A stretch of DNA of 64,000 bases from Oceaniferula marina (GCF_013391475.1 NZ_JACBAZ010000001.1:950377-1014376), one strand, 5' to 3'. Positions 1-10,549 are shown, counted from the first letter of the stretch. Notes: generated by a model from the sequence alone, not told the origin. A program made the numbers and translations.

Positions 1-2686
1 GGGGACTGGGAGTTGGTTTCATCGACTCAAAATAGCGGTCGATCGCTTCAGCATAGGACTCATCCCGATTGACAAACTGGATGTAACGCAAGCCCGCCCG
101 AATCCCCACCGCGGCATCGGCCCGAATACCTGTGACCATAGCCGGAGCGGTATTCCAGGAAGTCACATGACTTTTGCTGTTTTTAGCATTACCAAATCCG
201 TCGTTAAGCAGATCCCAATTCAGGCCGTCACTGCGCCCGTCTGGATGGCAACTCGCGCAACTCTGCCATTTTTGTAAACACAAGGTGGCATCATTGTAAT
301 ACATCTCCCCTTTTCGAATTTCATCCGCCGGCTTCTTCCAACCAATTGTGACCTCACGCCCGTGGCTTGTCGTTCCCGCCATTTCAGCCACAGCCAGCGA
401 GTCACTGAAATATTCTGCAGCAAATACCTTGCCTGACATAATCGCTATACCGCGAGGACCGTTTCCTCTGAGAGCCACACGCCGACGAATCCCCGCCATC
501 CAGGCAAGGTCCTTACTGGCATCGTCTGAACTTGCCGCCAATTTGGCCTCCATCGCCCCCCGGTCAATCACACTGAGCTCGTGTGTGCCAGCATGTGCGA
601 CACAGAGCCATGCACCATCCGGGGAACAAGCCACGCCCCATGGGTTGGCGGCGCCCTCATCCATGTCGTCCAAGAGCACGGTATTCACTCGGGCTTCACT
701 TGCAGGATCAATAACCGACAGGGCGTTCGTATTAATCCACCCCCGTGTCACTTGAGTCGTTGGAATATAGTAGCGGGACAAAACGTGTGTAACATAGAGC
801 GAGCCCCCACCCGGAGCCATTGCCAAGCCCCGCAGGGAATGAGAACCCGTGGGCAAAGCAATCGAGTTCGAAACCGATCGCGTCGAGGTATCAATCACCG
901 AAACATGCCCGGCCACCTGACTCGATGTCGCCGGCCCCACAGCTAACAAATTGGCAACAAACAATTTACCGCCATCCGGCGACAACACTGCGGCATGAGG
1001 TTCCCGTTCAACCGGGATGTTCGCCAACAGGGACCCAGCCGACGCATCCAGAACCGAGACCATGTCATTAAACCGATTACACACATACAACCGCGAGCCA
1101 TCCGGACTCAGGCAGGGAGACATCGGCGTATGCCCGACCGGCCATGAATATAAAACCTCATAACTTGCGGTATCGACCACATGAATCTTCCCTGCACTAC
1201 CACCGGCTGCCACATACAAGCGTGAACCTGAAACATTCAAACACATCCCATTCGGAGCATCCGGCAGTGCGATATTCCTCAACAAACGCTCCGTAACGGC
1301 ATCCACCACGACGACCTTCTTCGCCCCATTGGCGGCAACATAAAGTAATCCGGCCGAAGCATCGGCAAGGACATCTACGGGAGAAAGATGCTGACCATCA
1401 TCCGATAAAATCACTCCTTCAACGGGTTCGCTTGGCACCTCAACTCCGGGCACAGGAGAAAAACTCAAAGAAAAAATTTCATCAATTTCCTCATCTCCAT
1501 CACCGTTAACCCAGACTGAGATCACTGCCGTCGTCTGCCCGGCCGGGATTGTCACTTGCCCCGACACCGGAGTAAAATCCTGGGCGTCCGTTGTGATATG
1601 ACCAAGGTCATAATCCAAGGTAATATCCTCATCCAAGGCGTAAGAAAGCGTCAATAAAAATTGAATTTCAGTCAGCCCTGTCGCCCCTTCGATTTCCTGG
1701 CCACCCGAAATCGTGACTTGTGGAAGGCGGGGCGTAAATGACTGCACATCACTCCAATCGCTCCCCTTGGCATTTACGGCATGGTAACGGAAATAATAAG
1801 TGCTCCCAACCGCCAATGCGCTCACTCCCTCTTCCAGAACGGACTCACCCAGCACCCCGAGATCTCGTTGATCATCCCAATCCTGCAACGCTTCACCGGC
1901 GTCTTCATCCCCCCAACACAACCAGACCCGAGTTGAATGGCCACCATCGTAAACCAACTCACCAGGCAAATTCGCCGTTGAACTTTTTATATCCGTCGCC
2001 CCCCTACTCGTCACCACTGGGAATACAGGCTGAAGATCAAAAGCAAAACCCGTGATCGAAAAATGATTACTCGCATTCACTGCCACCCGGACCTCACCAG
2101 CAGCATCCGACACCACATCCCATACGGCATAAGCAAGCCGGGACGTCTGCGTGAATACGTAATCGGGAACCATCGACGTCTCCCCCGAAGCATCACGTAC
2201 CGACATCCCCCACGATGCCAACTTTCCGTCACCATCGGCAAACATAACCGTCAGTCGATACGCCTGATGGGCTGAGCCCTTGAGCGTGAACACTTCTCCC
2301 GAAGCCTGATTCTCAACCAATAGGGGAACGTTTTCCAATGCATTCCCATTCGCTGGATTTTCCAGCATCCCGAAATTACCATTACCCGACCACATGGCCT
2401 TGGCATTACCTGCAACATCCGAGATAAATGAAGGCAGAGCCAGCTCATGGTCGGAAGACACATCCTTGCCAAACAAGGAAGAAACATCATAGCCGGCGTC
2501 GTAGGTTCCATCCGCACGCTTCAGGCCATAGATGAGATAGCCCTCCGTTCCATACTCACCATCCAGCTCTAACTGAGCCTGCGTTCTCCACTGCGAGTTG
2601 GCAACCGAATCCACCCCGACAAAGGTGGCCGCTACCGCCTGACCTAACGACAGACATGCACACAACGCTTTCAATAACTTTTTCAT
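1..2686 (-). CDS. Secreted YVTN beta-propeller / Calx-beta protein with cytochrome c motif (3' end outside window)
   Basis: The frame is open from an ATG at 2686 to the left edge without a stop (895 codons visible), so the C-terminus is missing. It starts with a signal peptide (MKKLLKALCACLSLGQAVAA). A Verrucomicrobia-type N-terminal region of about 200 residues follows, then a fibronectin-III-like stretch (YYFRYHAVNAKGSDWS) and a Calx-beta-like segment near residues 320-415. After that come repeated beta-propeller blades of the 40-residue YVTN type (LYVAANGAKKVVVVD, SRLYVAAGG, SRLYVCNRF, GKLFVANL). A single Cys-Ala-Ser-Cys-His haem-binding motif lies at residues 810-814. In propeller/cytochrome proteins this arrangement suggests periplasmic or surface electron transfer or binding; the substrate cannot be told. 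Downstream partners lie outside the window. Confidence 0.8.
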   Translation of the reverse strand, partial: MKKLLKALCACLSLGQAVAATFVGVDSVANSQWRTQAQLELDGEYGTEGYLIYGLKRADGTYDAGYDVSSLFGKDVSSDHELALPSFISDVAGNAKAMWSGNGNFGMLENPANGNALENVPLLVENQASGEVFTLKGSAHQAYRLTVMFADGDGKLASWGMSVRDASGETSMVPDYVFTQTSRLAYAVWDVVSDAAGEVRVAVNASNHFSITGFAFDLQPVFPVVTSRGATDIKSSTANLPGELVYDGGHSTRVWLCWGDEDAGEALQDWDDQRDLGVLGESVLEEGVSALAVGSTYYFRYHAVNAKGSDWSDVQSFTPRLPQVTISGGQEIEGATGLTEIQFLLTLSYALDEDITLDYDLGHITTDAQDFTPVSGQVTIPAGQTTAVISVWVNGDGDEEIDEIFSLSFSPVPGVEVPSEPVEGVILSDDGQHLSPVDVLADASAGLLYVAANGAKKVVVVDAVTERLLRNIALPDAPNGMCLNVSGSRLYVAAGGSAGKIHVVDTASYEVLYSWPVGHTPMSPCLSPDGSRLYVCNRFNDMVSVLDASAGSLLANIPVEREPHAAVLSPDGGKLFVANLLAVGPATSSQVAGHVSVIDTSTRSVSNSIALPTGSHSLRGLAMAPGGGSLYVTHVLSRYYIPTTQVTRGWINTNALSVIDPASEARVNTVLLDDMDEGAANPWGVACSPDGAWLCVAHAGTHELSVIDRGAMEAKLAASSDDASKDLAWMAGIRRRVALRGNGPRGIAIMSGKVFAAEYFSDSLAVAEMAGTTSHGREVTIGWKKPADEIRKGEMYYNDATLCLQKWQSCASCHPDGRSDGLNWDLLNDGFGNAKNSKSHVTSWNTAPAMVTGIRADAAVGIRAGLRYIQFVNRDESYAEAIDRYFESMKPTPSP

Positions 2687-2861
2687 GGGATCTGACTTAC
2701 TTACTATTCAGGCAGTCTGGTCAACCAATACGCTCGGAAGGAAACGGATGCCGACAATTTAAACGGTTGAAACTTCTTTAACGAGGTGAAAAAAATCCAC
2801 ACCCGGCGCAAATCCGGATGCGGATAACACACACATTTGACATGAAGCTGAAATCCCCCAC

Positions 2862-3581
2862 TTATTTGCGGCGGCGGAGAATCAAAGCCAGCCCTCCAAT
2901 GCCAACAAGCGCTGAAGATGAAGGTTCGGGAACCGCGGTCAACACCAGCCCCTGGATCGTCGGATTCCCGCCGCTGAGAGTGATGACAAATTCGCCATTT
3001 TGATCAGCCGTGAAACCATCAAATGAAAGCACCGCATCATTATCCCAGCCGTCCTCTCTCCTGCGCCAACCGTCCCCATCGGTCGTTGCACTAGGTCCCA
3101 CGCTGCCATCAGCAAACAAGCCGTTAACCTGGATGTCGATCGTATTCGCTCCCGTGCCCGTTTTAAAAGAATCAATCACATCAATATCCCAAGCCGAACC
3201 TGGATCAAACCCTTTCAAAACGAAGGACATGGTTCCTACCCCATCTCTAAAATACCAAGAGTCGACCACCGTTTGCGGCACGGTGCCGCCCCAACCGGCA
3301 TTGAGTGTAGAATTTCCATCCCGGCCACTGACACCTGCAGCTCGCATCGTGATAGCAGTCTCGTTGCCATTCGTGTCCTGTACGCCGCCTAGATCCACAC
3401 CTCCGCCTACACGGCCGAAAATGTTCCACACATTGCCATCTGACAATGTGCTCTGGTCAAGCCCCCCGTCTCCGTCCAAAAGTCCTAAGGGCCCAATATC
3501 GAAAGCGATGGTTGCTGCGGTGGCGGTGCCAGCGAAACTGACAGTTATTGCGGACAACGCCGCGATCATTTGTTTGTTCAT
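2862..3581 (-). CDS. PEP-CTERM sorted secreted protein
   Basis: This 239-residue protein has a signal peptide (MNKQMIAALSAITVSFAGTATA), then a beta-rich domain with no catalytic motif that I recognise. It ends in a complete PEP-CTERM tail: VPEPSSSALVG, a Gly-rich hydrophobic stretch and RRRK. In bacteria with this tail an exosortase cleaves it and the protein is exported to the envelope or matrix; no exosortase is in the window. The gene is on its own, with more than 170 bp on each side. The function is unknown. The SNS/TxDxD-like strands and Asp/Gly content fit a carbohydrate-binding or structural role, but that is a guess. Confidence 0.85.
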   Translation of the reverse strand: MNKQMIAALSAITVSFAGTATAATIAFDIGPLGLLDGDGGLDQSTLSDGNVWNIFGRVGGGVDLGGVQDTNGNETAITMRAAGVSGRDGNSTLNAGWGGTVPQTVVDSWYFRDGVGTMSFVLKGFDPGSAWDIDVIDSFKTGTGANTIDIQVNGLFADGSVGPSATTDGDGWRRREDGWDNDAVLSFDGFTADQNGEFVITLSGGNPTIQGLVLTAVPEPSSSALVGIGGLALILRRRK

Positions 3582-3845
3582 ATTTTTATTTGTTAGATTA
3601 AGGGTGCTTTACGAACACCCGGACATACGAAGCAGTTTATTGAATACGGAACGAAATGATGCCGATCCATCAGCAAAGCATTAAACACCGAAATTCTGAA
3701 ACCGAGTTCTAATTAGCAAACCAAAAACTGGAAATCAACAAAAAACTCACTAAATTTAAAACAAAGTCACACATAACAAACTCCAGACCAAACCCAAGTA
3801 TCCGGACTTCCAAATTTATTTCTCTTTGCTGGGGAATCCTGAGAG

Positions 3846-5870
3846 CTATTTCACCCGTTTCGTTTGCACCTTGGACATGGTCAGTACTCCATGGGAGTCA
3901 GCCCCTTGATCACCGTAGGCTTTCACATGCAGGACATAACGAGCCCCTTTGCGAGGAGTAAACGCTGGGATCGTGTATCGGTTTCTCTTGTGGGTCGAAC
4001 CAGCCACCCCCTTGTGCCGATCCTCGGACAGCACGCGATCGTTCTCGAGCAGGGCCACCGACTCGATACGCAGAGCATGGGCTCCACGCTTGTATTGGAA
4101 CACGATATGGATGTCGGATGATTGCCCCGCTTCGATCAGTTTGGTCATGTCATAACTTAGCTCGCTGATCTGACTGTCAGACTTCAAGCCTTCCGGCTTC
4201 CACTCTCCAATCGGTTTCGCATTCTCCCACCAGTAGTTCACGCCGAGAGCATCAAGCCGTTTGCGATGGCTAACAGACATACGTTGATAAAAGTCATCCC
4301 ATTTCCTCAATGCCTGAGGTGTCCAGCCTACTTCAGCAAGGGCAGCGGCCCGCGGCCAGGTCTGCAAATCCAGCAACCAATTTTCGTGGATGAATACAGT
4401 CCAGACGTTTGCCTGGACTCCGATAATATGTGACGCCTCTTGGTCGTTCAAAGACTTCGGCACCGGTTGGTAGGAGTAGACGCGATCGAGCGGTTTATGA
4501 CCCGGCCAGTGAGGTGGCTCCAGCGGACTGTGTGATTGTCCGTGGTCGAGGTAAATGTATGTTTGCGGGGACATCACGACATCATGCCCCATTTTCGCGG
4601 CCTTGATTCCTCCATGCTCCCCCTGCCACGACATCACCGTGGCATTTTTTGCCAATCCTCCCTCGAGGATCTCATCCCAGCCGATCATGCGCCGGTTCTT
4701 TTGCGTAATATAATGATCAAGTTGCTGGATAAACCAACTCTGCAGCTCGTGTTCATTGGCGAGCCCATTGGTTTTCATATGCTTCTGGCATTGAGAGCAA
4801 CGCTTCCAATGAGACTTGTTCACCTCATCCCCACCAATATGAATGAACTTCGAAGGGAAGAGCTCCATCACCTCGTCGAGAATGTTCCTGCAAACCTTCA
4901 GTGTCTCATCCTTGCCTACACAGAGCACATCCGTTCCCTTGACGTTCGGAAACTTCTGAGCAACCGCGGGGTAAGTAAAAAAATGAGAAACCTCTTGGGG
5001 TTTGCCCAGACAGCCGAGCTGAGGATAAGCAGCGACCATCGCAAAACAATGCCCCGGCATATCAATCTCCGGAACAATCGTGATCATTCTCTCCTTGGCA
5101 TAGGCAATCACCTCCTTAATCTCAGCCTGAGTGTAGAAGCCTCCATATCGCCGGTTTTTTCCTTTCTCCGGATATCCTGGCTGCATCCTCCAGGCTCCCT
5201 TTTTCGTTAGTTCAGGATATTTTTTCGATTCAAACCTCCAGCCATGACTGTCGGTGAGATGCCAATGAAACACATTCAATTTATGCACGGCCATCAAATC
5301 GATGAATCGCTTCACCTCCTCCACCGTCTGAAAATGGCGGGACGAGTCCAGCATTAAACCACGCCAAGCAAAACGCGGAGTATCTTCCACCAGCATCTGG
5401 GGCACGGTGAGAGATTTCCATTCCTTACCCGGGTCATAGACATTCTGCTGAATCGCCTGCAGCAAGGTCTGGCAGGCATAAAACACACCAGCTTCACTGC
5501 GTGCTTTGACCTCAATGCCCTGAGCATTCACCTCGAGAGTGTAGGCTTCCCGCTTGGGAAGCTTGGCATCCTTACTGACTTTCACGATCGCACTGGCTCC
5601 CTTTTTTAAGTCCAAGGTCGAATGTGCAGACAATCTGGCCAGCCCCAGTTCCAGCGCAGGCACCCACTCCTCGGGACATTGGTAAATCACTTCCCCACTC
5701 AGAGAGTAGCTCCCCTGCCGGATTTCAATCGAAGCAGGGAGCGGAACAATTCCGGCCTCACCCGAGGTGCTAGTAAAAAGAACCCATGAGGCAACACAGA
5801 TCGTGATGCTGGAGAACGTGATCGGATGAAGCAGTGAGATAAACGACGAAAATAGGCGTGATGACAACAT
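3846..5870 (-). CDS. Beta-N-acetylhexosaminidase, GH20 family
   Basis: This 674-residue secreted enzyme should release terminal GlcNAc or GalNAc from glycans by substrate-assisted catalysis. An N-terminal hydrophobic export segment (about residues 10-36) precedes the GH20b alpha/beta domain (residues 40-160, ending PREAYTLEV...TLLQ). The (beta/alpha)8 domain begins at FAWRGLMLDSSRHF (about 167). HWHLTDSHGWR (about 202-212) and HIGGDEV carry substrate-contact and catalytic residues; the Asp348-Glu349 pair is the family's catalytic dyad. WP-rich (W-x-W) active-site strands follow, and a C-terminal beta domain covers about residues 560-670. The start codon lies 2 bp after the stop of the upstream 1558-residue esterase gene, so the two are almost certainly one operon. 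The product fits the sialoglycan/mucin theme of the window. Confidence 0.93.
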   Translation of the reverse strand: MLSSRLFSSFISLLHPITFSSITICVASWVLFTSTSGEAGIVPLPASIEIRQGSYSLSGEVIYQCPEEWVPALELGLARLSAHSTLDLKKGASAIVKVSKDAKLPKREAYTLEVNAQGIEVKARSEAGVFYACQTLLQAIQQNVYDPGKEWKSLTVPQMLVEDTPRFAWRGLMLDSSRHFQTVEEVKRFIDLMAVHKLNVFHWHLTDSHGWRFESKKYPELTKKGAWRMQPGYPEKGKNRRYGGFYTQAEIKEVIAYAKERMITIVPEIDMPGHCFAMVAAYPQLGCLGKPQEVSHFFTYPAVAQKFPNVKGTDVLCVGKDETLKVCRNILDEVMELFPSKFIHIGGDEVNKSHWKRCSQCQKHMKTNGLANEHELQSWFIQQLDHYITQKNRRMIGWDEILEGGLAKNATVMSWQGEHGGIKAAKMGHDVVMSPQTYIYLDHGQSHSPLEPPHWPGHKPLDRVYSYQPVPKSLNDQEASHIIGVQANVWTVFIHENWLLDLQTWPRAAALAEVGWTPQALRKWDDFYQRMSVSHRKRLDALGVNYWWENAKPIGEWKPEGLKSDSQISELSYDMTKLIEAGQSSDIHIVFQYKRGAHALRIESVALLENDRVLSEDRHKGVAGSTHKRNRYTIPAFTPRKGARYVLHVKAYGDQGADSHGVLTMSKVQTKRVK

Positions 5871-5872
5871 AA

Positions 5873-8800
5873 CTAAGGACGTTCGGAGACTAGTAATCTG
5901 AGAAACTGGCGGCTGGACAACGACGCAGAAGAATACAGCGATCGCACCGTCACTATTTCACCCACTCCGCCACGAACAATCGCTTCGGGGGCCAGATGCT
6001 CAGCGGCGGGAGACCAGTTCACCAGATCATCACTCCATTGCACAATATAGTTGAGATGAGTCATCCCGGCTGGCCGCTGGTACTGTAAGGCCGGGTAATC
6101 ACTTCCCAAATGTTCGACATAGGTTAGATGAGGCAATGCCTCCAACCCATTAGACACCTCAGCGGGATCCTGGCCTAGGGCATGCTCGAGCAATTCATCC
6201 AGCCCGTCCTTGTCACCGTCAGTGCTAGTATCCGATCCGGGAGGAACCCCCTGGACATCACGCTGCCACAGCTCTACAGGCGTCAATGACTGTGCAATAC
6301 TCTCACTGAAGGTCAACATCCCAACCCCGTTGGCATTGGTCACCCAGTGATCGCCTGAGGATTCCAGCTTATGCGATTTAAATCCAAGACGCGTAGCATT
6401 GGCAGGAGCTGGCCCGGACAGATTCAATAGCAAGGTATGCCCATCCACCGTCACGCCCGTCACTGATGGCGATGCAATGGCCGTGCCATCAGCTTGTTCC
6501 AACTGGAAATACTGAGCCACACCAGCGTCCGCCAACAAGGTGTCTCCGGTTTGCAGCATCATCACCGTGAGTTCCGACTTTGCATCATTAGAGAATGCCA
6601 CCTTGCGCGGGTTCGGAGCATCCACGTTGCTCACCCCGGTCACCCCATAAAGATCCCTGTCCATCGCCCGTGCAATCTGATCCCCCATCGTCTGATATCC
6701 ATTGAGGTAATCGTAATGACAAAAATCTCCGTCGAGCTGGCCACTGATTGCATTGTAGGAAAAAACCGAGAAACGCGCATGTTCATCCGCCCATCGGCGC
6801 TGGTAATCCCGCAAGCGGGTATCCTCGGGGACTACCCAATCATAACACTTCGGTCGGATTTGAATCGCATAGTGATGGGTGATTTGAAAATCCTGCTGCC
6901 AATCGTCATACAAAGAAGCAAAGGCTGCATTGTATCCCTCGGGTGTCTGCGATCCTCCCACCTTACCATGGATGATGCCGTCGTCGGTCTCCCCCTGGCA
7001 AAAAACCAGTCCCCGAATCGTCCCCTCCACTCCGGCCTGCCGGCACTTCCAAAGCAAGCGACCGTAGTTCGTTTTCAAATCACTCGCTTTACTGTCGTTC
7101 CGTTGAAAAAAGGAAAGCTGCTTTCCTCCGTGAGCCCCACTGATCACGGCGACGGGGACCTGGTGTTGTTCTATCAATCTGGCTCCGATCCGAGCTGCCA
7201 GTTGCCCAATATGCCCTCGGGAACGATCATCGTCCGCATTGTCCACATCCTCGTCGGCAATGGCGTAATGCCATGACGGATCGGCCACCGTATAGGCAGC
7301 TCGCAGAGCTTCTTCATTCGATGATTCGCCAAATTGAAAAATCGGATTGGTTCCATAAGAACGCAAAAAAGGCCCCAGGTTTTCGTTGGCCGATCCATTC
7401 CAGCTCCGGGCATACGCATTGCTTTGCCCCTGCAACAAATACACGTCGCCAGCAACGAGATTGTTAGCGACATGCACCAAGACCTCTTCCGTTCCCTTGC
7501 GCAGGAAAACAGCCAAACGATACTGGGCCAATTCGGGAAGAATCGTCGGGCTGAGATGAAAACTGGCGCGTCCTTCCGAGTAAGCCAAAGGAACCGATAC
7601 ATCACTGCCATCCACCACGCCATTGCGATAGCGTCGAATAAACACGGAATCATACCCGGCTTCGAGCACCTCACCCGACACCGGCACGTTCACCGGATCG
7701 AGGTTTGCAGAAGTCCTTGGATATAGCTGCAAATCCTGCGGACACACGGAGAATTCAACCTTCGGTAATTCATAACAAAAGGCAGCACGATGGTGACATT
7801 GAATTTCCGCGCGCGGGAGCAAACGATTATAAGCCGCAAAACCTAACACAACATCCGCACCGTCCTGTCCCAACGGCTCTCCCCTAACACTGGCAAGGAG
7901 AGCCGTGGAAGATGAGAACGTGTAGGCCCGGTTCAGCACACCCACCAACTCACCATTAAGAAAGAGGTGACTGAAGCTGTCATCGGCATGCACTTGCAGC
8001 ACCAAATGGTGAATTCCTCCATAAGGTGACGACACACTGGTTCCATAAAGAGGGGTGAACTGGTGATCCCCTCCCCAGGTCAGGCCCATGCGCCCCGACT
8101 GGTTCCATTGCTCAACTCGAAGACTGGCACCGGGCTCACTCAACAAAATCGCCGAGGCCTGAGAAAGGTCCTCCGCGCGAATCAAAAACTCATAACTCGC
8201 CTCCCCCGAGATCCCGGACAAGTCGACTGATTGCCCGGCATTTTGTGGGACCGCGGCAAAATGAGTCACGGCAGCCGTTGTCCCCCTTGAAACTTCTTCT
8301 TGCCACGCAGACAAATCCACATCAGGAACTCCGGCGTTGAAATGAGCTGAGTTATCTCCTTTAACATATCGATCGATGTATGGCTGCAAGGCCGCAGCCC
8401 AGGCCGTGTAGCCTGCATTGTTAGGATGAACATTATCACCCACATGCATACTGGCATCATAGGCCTCATTGGGAGACGACGGATCGATGAAAAAATCATT
8501 GGTGTCGAAGTAGTGCAAATACGGATTCGTATCACGCTCAAAGGCAGCTTGCACAATGGCATTGGCCTCAGTCACAGCGATTCGCTCAGGGTCGGCATGG
8601 TTCGCCCCTCGCAAGATCCCCTGACAAACGATGTGAGCCTGAGGGTAGAGGGCCTGCAAACGCTGCACGACCATCAACACACCATCGGCAATTTCTTGCG
8701 ACGATTGCGCTCCACCCGGATTGAAGACCAACTCCCCACCAAGCAAGATCCCTTCACGGTTGTTCGTTCCGATCATGACGACAAACATCTTGGGTTTTCC

Positions 8801-10549
8801 AATACCATCGAGCTGACCGTTCTCAATTCGCCACAGCAGGTTCTGGGTCTGGTCTCCGGACATACCGGCATTCACCGCGCTGTATTGATCATAGTTGGAT
8901 GCCGCCCAAGTGGCGCTACCGCGGCTAAACGTTTGCGTCCGCCCGCCAACACTGCCCCAGGCCATGGTAACGGAGTCACCGAGAAATACAATTTCGGCCT
9001 CTTGTGTGGGTGCCGTTCCCCGTGATCGCTCGAATGCCTCGTTCCAAGTTTCACTCGTATCCACCGTATTCCATCCGAAGGTTCCCGCCCTGCCGCTGAT
9101 ATTTTGATAGTCGGGGCGCGCAGGAATTGTCGACCGCCTGACCGGAATATTCAAATGACGGAGGTAATCCGGACCCGACGGAAGCTCGGCATCCACCAAA
9201 GGTTTCAATACGGAAAACCATTTTTCATAACCCGCCGTGCTCAGGTGCAACTGGTCGCTATCGTAGAGCTGGGTTTGGATACCCCCGCTACCATCCGAGA
9301 AGTGTGGATAGAGATCCACATACTCAACATGTTCCTGGGAGGAGGCCCAGAGTGCCACATCCGCGTTCACATTCTCCACCAAGCTGTTCGACACCGGATC
9401 CGAACCATTCAAATGACGAGGAAGCAAACTATGCAAAAGAATGCTTGTCCCCGGGCTCCATGCCTTCAGGTCATTCACCACGGCCTTGATGCCGGCCACG
9501 GTGTCGAGTTGGTTCTCAGCATCCGTCAAGGCCGTTGGAGAGGAACCACTGCCTAGGGCGTTCTGGTGCAGGTTGTTGGTTCCGATCATCAACGAAATCA
9601 CTCTTGGCTTCGATCCTGCCCCATACAAGCCATTCGCAATCTGCCAGCGCACGTTTTGAGTGACCTGCCCGGCAATACCGTAATTCGCCGGCTTGTAGCG
9701 CGAGGTCCAGACCGACTCATACGTCGGCTTGTGCGGGGAATCGATCAAGACCCTGGGGCCGGTCGCATTCGAAAGCTCAGTGCACATCAGATCCGTCAAG
9801 GAGTCACCAACAAATAAAACGCCCGACTTGGAAGCCCCACGTTCAGCAATCTGGTCATGACGATGCTGCCAGTATTTTTTCACCGTCCCACCTGGGCCAA
9901 GCTGGGTATCCACCCCCACCCAGACGACAGGTTCCACCAATTGCTCCGAATTGCTTACCGATCCAGACGCTTCGAATGTCAAACTGGCGTCATCAATAAC
10001 AAAGACACCATTCGTGTTGCCTGCCCCGGATTGCAGACGGACTTGCACGTTGCCATTTTCCGATCCGCTCGATGTGTATCCGAGCGAGAACTCCACCAGA
10101 TCATCACCCGGACTTAACGATGTTAGACTTCGGCTAGTGAGCACGGTTCCAGATCCATCCAGGATCGCCATCGTTAGTTGGTTCGTCGCGGTAAAATTGG
10201 AACTCTGACCAATCTTAACCTTGAATGTGTAATCTCCCGACCCCGAGGAAGCAAAGCTGACACCGACATCCTGCTGAATCACCCCATTCGCACTCAACCA
10301 CATACCAGCCGAGCCAAGCAAGGGGCCGGTCTGGACGGCTGCCGAATCACAATAGGCCTGGTTCACCCGCGCCACCGACCACTGAGAACTCGACCGGTCA
10401 ATCGTCCAGGGCGAGACCTCCGTTGTCCGGTTGTAGTTGTATCCATTGAAGCTGGTGTCGGCAGCCGACTCAAAACTTCCATTCGTCAAAAGATTCTGCC
10501 CCATGCCTGACGAGGCACCCAGCAGCAAAGCCAAAACGGTCAATTTCAT
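5873..10549 (-). CDS. Giant secreted esterase: CBM-like domain, two SGNH hydrolases, LamG-like domain and sialate O-acetylesterase
   Basis: A 1558-residue secreted protein with several enzyme domains. Residues 1-17 are a signal peptide. Residues 18-195 form a NGSFE-type beta domain shared with the PEP-CTERM protein at 10804-11481. A first SGNH/GDSL hydrolase has GDS at 248-250, GTNN at 323-326 and D432-x-x-H435. A second has GDS at 524-526, GTNN near 595 and D705-x-x-H708. Residues about 760-915 look like a LamG/concanavalin fold (HHLVLQVHADDSFSHLFLNGE). A SASA-type sialate O-acetylesterase starts near 1035 (GQSNA at 1041-1045, CQGETDDG near 1184). The C-terminal part has an Asp-rich TSP3-like turn and a Verrucomicrobia-type tail. 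Catalytic Ser/Asp/His residues are present in both SGNH domains. It should deacetylate O-acetylated sugars, sialic acids being the best guess for the last domain. It is co-transcribed with GH20. Confidence 0.9.
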   Translation of the reverse strand: MKLTVLALLLGASSGMGQNLLTNGSFESAADTSFNGYNYNRTTEVSPWTIDRSSSQWSVARVNQAYCDSAAVQTGPLLGSAGMWLSANGVIQQDVGVSFASSGSGDYTFKVKIGQSSNFTATNQLTMAILDGSGTVLTSRSLTSLSPGDDLVEFSLGYTSSGSENGNVQVRLQSGAGNTNGVFVIDDASLTFEASGSVSNSEQLVEPVVWVGVDTQLGPGGTVKKYWQHRHDQIAERGASKSGVLFVGDSLTDLMCTELSNATGPRVLIDSPHKPTYESVWTSRYKPANYGIAGQVTQNVRWQIANGLYGAGSKPRVISLMIGTNNLHQNALGSGSSPTALTDAENQLDTVAGIKAVVNDLKAWSPGTSILLHSLLPRHLNGSDPVSNSLVENVNADVALWASSQEHVEYVDLYPHFSDGSGGIQTQLYDSDQLHLSTAGYEKWFSVLKPLVDAELPSGPDYLRHLNIPVRRSTIPARPDYQNISGRAGTFGWNTVDTSETWNEAFERSRGTAPTQEAEIVFLGDSVTMAWGSVGGRTQTFSRGSATWAASNYDQYSAVNAGMSGDQTQNLLWRIENGQLDGIGKPKMFVVMIGTNNREGILLGGELVFNPGGAQSSQEIADGVLMVVQRLQALYPQAHIVCQGILRGANHADPERIAVTEANAIVQAAFERDTNPYLHYFDTNDFFIDPSSPNEAYDASMHVGDNVHPNNAGYTAWAAALQPYIDRYVKGDNSAHFNAGVPDVDLSAWQEEVSRGTTAAVTHFAAVPQNAGQSVDLSGISGEASYEFLIRAEDLSQASAILLSEPGASLRVEQWNQSGRMGLTWGGDHQFTPLYGTSVSSPYGGIHHLVLQVHADDSFSHLFLNGELVGVLNRAYTFSSSTALLASVRGEPLGQDGADVVLGFAAYNRLLPRAEIQCHHRAAFCYELPKVEFSVCPQDLQLYPRTSANLDPVNVPVSGEVLEAGYDSVFIRRYRNGVVDGSDVSVPLAYSEGRASFHLSPTILPELAQYRLAVFLRKGTEEVLVHVANNLVAGDVYLLQGQSNAYARSWNGSANENLGPFLRSYGTNPIFQFGESSNEEALRAAYTVADPSWHYAIADEDVDNADDDRSRGHIGQLAARIGARLIEQHQVPVAVISGAHGGKQLSFFQRNDSKASDLKTNYGRLLWKCRQAGVEGTIRGLVFCQGETDDGIIHGKVGGSQTPEGYNAAFASLYDDWQQDFQITHHYAIQIRPKCYDWVVPEDTRLRDYQRRWADEHARFSVFSYNAISGQLDGDFCHYDYLNGYQTMGDQIARAMDRDLYGVTGVSNVDAPNPRKVAFSNDAKSELTVMMLQTGDTLLADAGVAQYFQLEQADGTAIASPSVTGVTVDGHTLLLNLSGPAPANATRLGFKSHKLESSGDHWVTNANGVGMLTFSESIAQSLTPVELWQRDVQGVPPGSDTSTDGDKDGLDELLEHALGQDPAEVSNGLEALPHLTYVEHLGSDYPALQYQRPAGMTHLNYIVQWSDDLVNWSPAAEHLAPEAIVRGGVGEIVTVRSLYSSASLSSRQFLRLLVSERP

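Noticed and set aside
2713-2724. TGGT-CA-ACCA inverted repeat upstream of the left-edge gene
   Set aside because: The spacing is 2, not 10 or 11, so it does not fit either palindrome class.
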